In this document: positions 14,931-16,373 of the stretch, one piece after another
How positions within the stretch are numbered: the first letter of the stretch is position 1
Layout of the letters: each line of letters begins with the position of its first letter
DNA from: Flectobacillus sp.
GTDB taxonomy: Bacteria; Bacteroidota; Bacteroidia; Cytophagales; Spirosomataceae
Length of the DNA stretch: 16,373 nt
Reading direction: 5' to 3'
NCBI GenBank assembly: GCA_029865665.1
Contig: JARXAV010000297.1
Coordinates: forward strand, 1-16,373
Program-made: the position numbers and the translations under genes
The notes under the pieces: generated by a model
Told to the model about the DNA's origin: nothing
The model's database searches: none
Seen by the model: only the letters and a program-made list of their open reading frames with translations

Positions 14931-15425
14931 ATGGAAACACCTGAAGAAGAAGACTTCTTATTGGAAGCCTTTGAGCAATTAAACAAACAATTATCGAATT
15001 TATCCGAGCAAGAGAAACGAGCTGTCGCACGAGAGCAAGTATTAGCCGAAAAGCAACGTCAATTTATCGAGGAGCATCAAAAGATGCTCGTTCAATCAAA
15101 CAAGTTTCATTCAAGCGTATCCGAGATAGAAACTCGAATGAAGACGTACTTATCGAGTTACTTTGAGCGATTGCCCAGGGAAACGACCGTTATCACGGAA
15201 AAAAGATTTACGATTGAGCAGCATACAAAATACTTACTTTTGTTAGTCTTTTTAGTTGTGCTGCTGAGTAGCGTGCTAGTTTACTTTGCAAGCCCCCGTG
15301 TGGACGTAGTTCGATTAGAATATCAAGCCCAACGGATAAGAGAGCTGGAAGACAAGCTTGATTACATGGAGCGAAAGAACCCTAAAACGTCCCGAAATTA
15401 CGAGGAAGAGAAGGCAGCTCGCTAA
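14931..15425 (+). CDS. Membrane-anchored coiled-coil mobilization protein
   Basis: The 164-residue protein follows the relaxase gene after 9 bp, so it is almost certainly in the same operon. It consists of an acidic start, a long charged helix rich in Glu, Gln and Lys (residues 12-75, coiled-coil-like), one strong membrane segment (about 101-121, YLLLLVFLVVLLSSVLVYFA), and a second helical stretch to the end (YQAQRIRELEDKLDYMERK). This layout is like small MobB/MbeB-type accessory proteins that link the relaxosome to the membrane or coupling protein. I cannot name a family with certainty. There is no signal peptide; the N-terminal domain should be cytoplasmic. Confidence 0.7.
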   Translation: METPEEEDFLLEAFEQLNKQLSNLSEQEKRAVAREQVLAEKQRQFIEEHQKMLVQSNKFHSSVSEIETRMKTYLSSYFERLPRETTVITEKRFTIEQHTKYLLLLVFLVVLLSSVLVYFASPRVDVVRLEYQAQRIRELEDKLDYMERKNPKTSRNYEEEKAAR

Positions 15426-15527
15426 GCTATCAAAAAGGGTATATTTTTTATCCCCTCTTAAATCGGCTTAAAATTAGTTTTTAGGTTCAAAAAAGTATAT
15501 TTGTAAAGGAACTCCTTTTTGATAGCT
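15425..15527. promoter_or_regulatory. Inverted repeat around the resolvase promoter, candidate res site
   Basis: AGCTATCAAAAAGG at 15425-15438 is the exact reverse complement of 15514-15527, with a 75-bp spacer. The left arm begins at the last base of the mob gene and the right arm ends 4 bp before the resolvase ATG. A second palindrome, AAAGGA-AC-TCCTTT, lies at 15505-15518. Serine resolvases usually bind a composite res site just upstream of their own gene and repress it; these arms are suitable subsites. Confidence 0.6.
15496..15503 (+). promoter_or_regulatory. Probable resolvase promoter (-7 element)
   Basis: TATATTTG is an exact TAnnTTTG match, 28 bp before the resolvase ATG. It lies inside the inverted repeat of the candidate res site, consistent with autoregulation. 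Confidence 0.6.
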
Positions 15528-15531
15528 CATT

Positions 15532-16146
15532 ATGAATAATCAACCTTATTGTCAAGTAAAGCGGGTCGCCTTATATGCAAGAGTTTCGACTCTTGATAAA
15601 GGTCAAAACCCAGAGACACAGCTCGTCCAATTACGTCAATATGCTCAAGCTCGTAATTTTGAAATAGTCTCTGAATTTATAGACTACGCTTCTGGTACGA
15701 GTGAAGATAGGACACAGTATAAATTGATGATGGCGGCGGCTAAGAAAAGAAAACTAGATGTTATTTTAGTTTGGCGTTACGATCGTTTTGCTCGTTCCAC
15801 TCAAGCATTAGTAAATGCTCTAAAAGAATTCCAAAGTATAGGCATTGACTTTATTTCCTATCAAGAGAATATTGATACTACTACGCCTACGGGTGAGCTG
15901 ATATTCCATGTGATGGCATCGCTGGCTCAATTTGAAAGTTCCTTAATTAGTCAAAGAGTTAAGGCAGGAATGGCAAGAGCCAAAGCACAAGGTAAGCAGA
16001 TTTCTCGTCCTCCATTAGCAAAAGACTTACAACAAAAGATAGTAGATTTAAAAAAAGAAGGTTTATCAATGAATAAGATTTCAAAGGTACTGGGCATAGC
16101 TTATGGTACAGTTTATAATTACTTAGGGAAGAATAGTACTAAGTAA
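15532..16146 (+). CDS. Serine recombinase, resolvase/invertase family
   Basis: This is a small serine recombinase that probably resolves plasmid multimers to monomers and so aids stable inheritance. The 204-residue protein has the catalytic serine S19 in YARVST with R17, and the conserved D84-R85-F-A-R88-S motif. It has a dimerisation helix ending near residue 150 (LISQRVKAGMARAKAQGK) and a C-terminal helix-turn-helix (about 163-197, VDLKKEGLSMNKISKVLGI). All catalytic residues expected of the family are present and the length is normal. No transposase is nearby, so it is not part of a Tn3-type element in this window. It is flanked by a candidate res site upstream and the iteron array downstream. 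Confidence 0.92.
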   Translation: MNNQPYCQVKRVALYARVSTLDKGQNPETQLVQLRQYAQARNFEIVSEFIDYASGTSEDRTQYKLMMAAAKKRKLDVILVWRYDRFARSTQALVNALKEFQSIGIDFISYQENIDTTTPTGELIFHVMASLAQFESSLISQRVKAGMARAKAQGKQISRPPLAKDLQQKIVDLKKEGLSMNKISKVLGIAYGTVYNYLGKNSTK

Positions 16147-16174
16147 AATGCTAAATATTGTACTTTTTGAATTA

Positions 16175-16373
16175 AAAGTAAGTCTAGGCGATTCGTAATC
16201 TGCTGTTAGCGTTTTTAATTAAAGTCTTAGCGAATGGAAAGTAAGTTTAGGCGATTCGTGTATTGCTGTTAGCGTTTTTGATTAAAGTCTTAGCGAATTT
16301 AAAGCAAGTCTAGGCGATTCGTGTATTGCTGTTAGTGTTTTTGATTAAAGTCTTAGCGAATGGAAAGTAAGTC
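16175..16373. repeat. Iteron array, right part
   Basis: This is a continuation of the array at the start of the window. TTAGCG-type cores start at 16184, 16205, 16226, 16247, 16268, 16289, 16310, 16331 and 16352, each exactly 21 bp apart, cycling through the same three variants (63-bp super-period). The outer copies have changes such as GTTAGTG at 16331 and TTAGGCG at 16247. The final base, 16373, is the first base of the next unit, so the window is cut inside the array. Confidence 0.88.

Noticed and set aside
15532..16146. Serine recombinase as part of a Tn3-family transposon
   Set aside because: No transposase gene and no terminal inverted repeats were seen; a plasmid multimer-resolution role fits better.

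Overview
The window looks like an almost complete small mobilizable plasmid of about 16.4 kb from a Bacteroidota bacterium. A member of the Cytophagales is a reasonable guess but is not proven. The reasons are: AT-rich DNA, several promoter elements of the Bacteroidota type TAnnTTTG, a type IX secretion (T9SS) C-terminal sorting domain, a BACON domain, and secreted YD/RHS-repeat proteins of the kind common in that phylum. Both ends of the window lie inside the same iteron array (1-170 and 16175-16373), which indicates a circular molecule opened inside its repeats. The two ends do not join in register: 18 bases of the repeat are missing at the junction, so the true array length is uncertain.

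Backbone. Left part (1-3605): 21-bp iterons; a partition operon, parA plus a ParG-like ribbon-helix-helix gene, carrying three arrays of a 9-bp repeat that look like operator/centromere sites; a convergent Rep_3-type initiator gene with its own repeat-rich promoter; and a 926-bp AT-rich gene-free region holding a perfect DnaA box. Right part (13582-16373): a small accessory gene divergent from a MobA/MobL-type relaxase, a membrane-anchored coiled-coil mobilization partner, a serine resolvase with a candidate res site, and again the iterons.

Cargo (3606-11894). Three large exported proteins of the YD/RHS (TcB/TcC-like) kind and one small membrane protein. The 1159-residue protein has an N-terminal DUF6443-like region, YD repeats, a complete RHS core ending in DPNGM, and a roughly 255-residue variable C-terminal domain that would be the effector. 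The small gene after it (8815-9195) is in the position of an immunity gene. The other two proteins (749 and 481 residues) look like the N-terminal and C-terminal parts of one protein that is normally a single chain of about 1000-1200 residues in Bacteroidota. The 749-residue chain stops where the mature 481-residue chain begins, each has its own signal peptide, and the second part has gained a BACON domain and a T9SS sorting domain. Around the circle the two parts are in the ancestral order, but the whole replication and mobilization backbone lies between them. This split, separately exported shell is the most unusual thing here.

Between cargo and mobilization genes lies a two-gene operon: a LuxR-type regulator with a degenerate receiver domain, and an envelope protein of unknown function. 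No rRNA, tRNA, CRISPR array or insertion sequence was seen.
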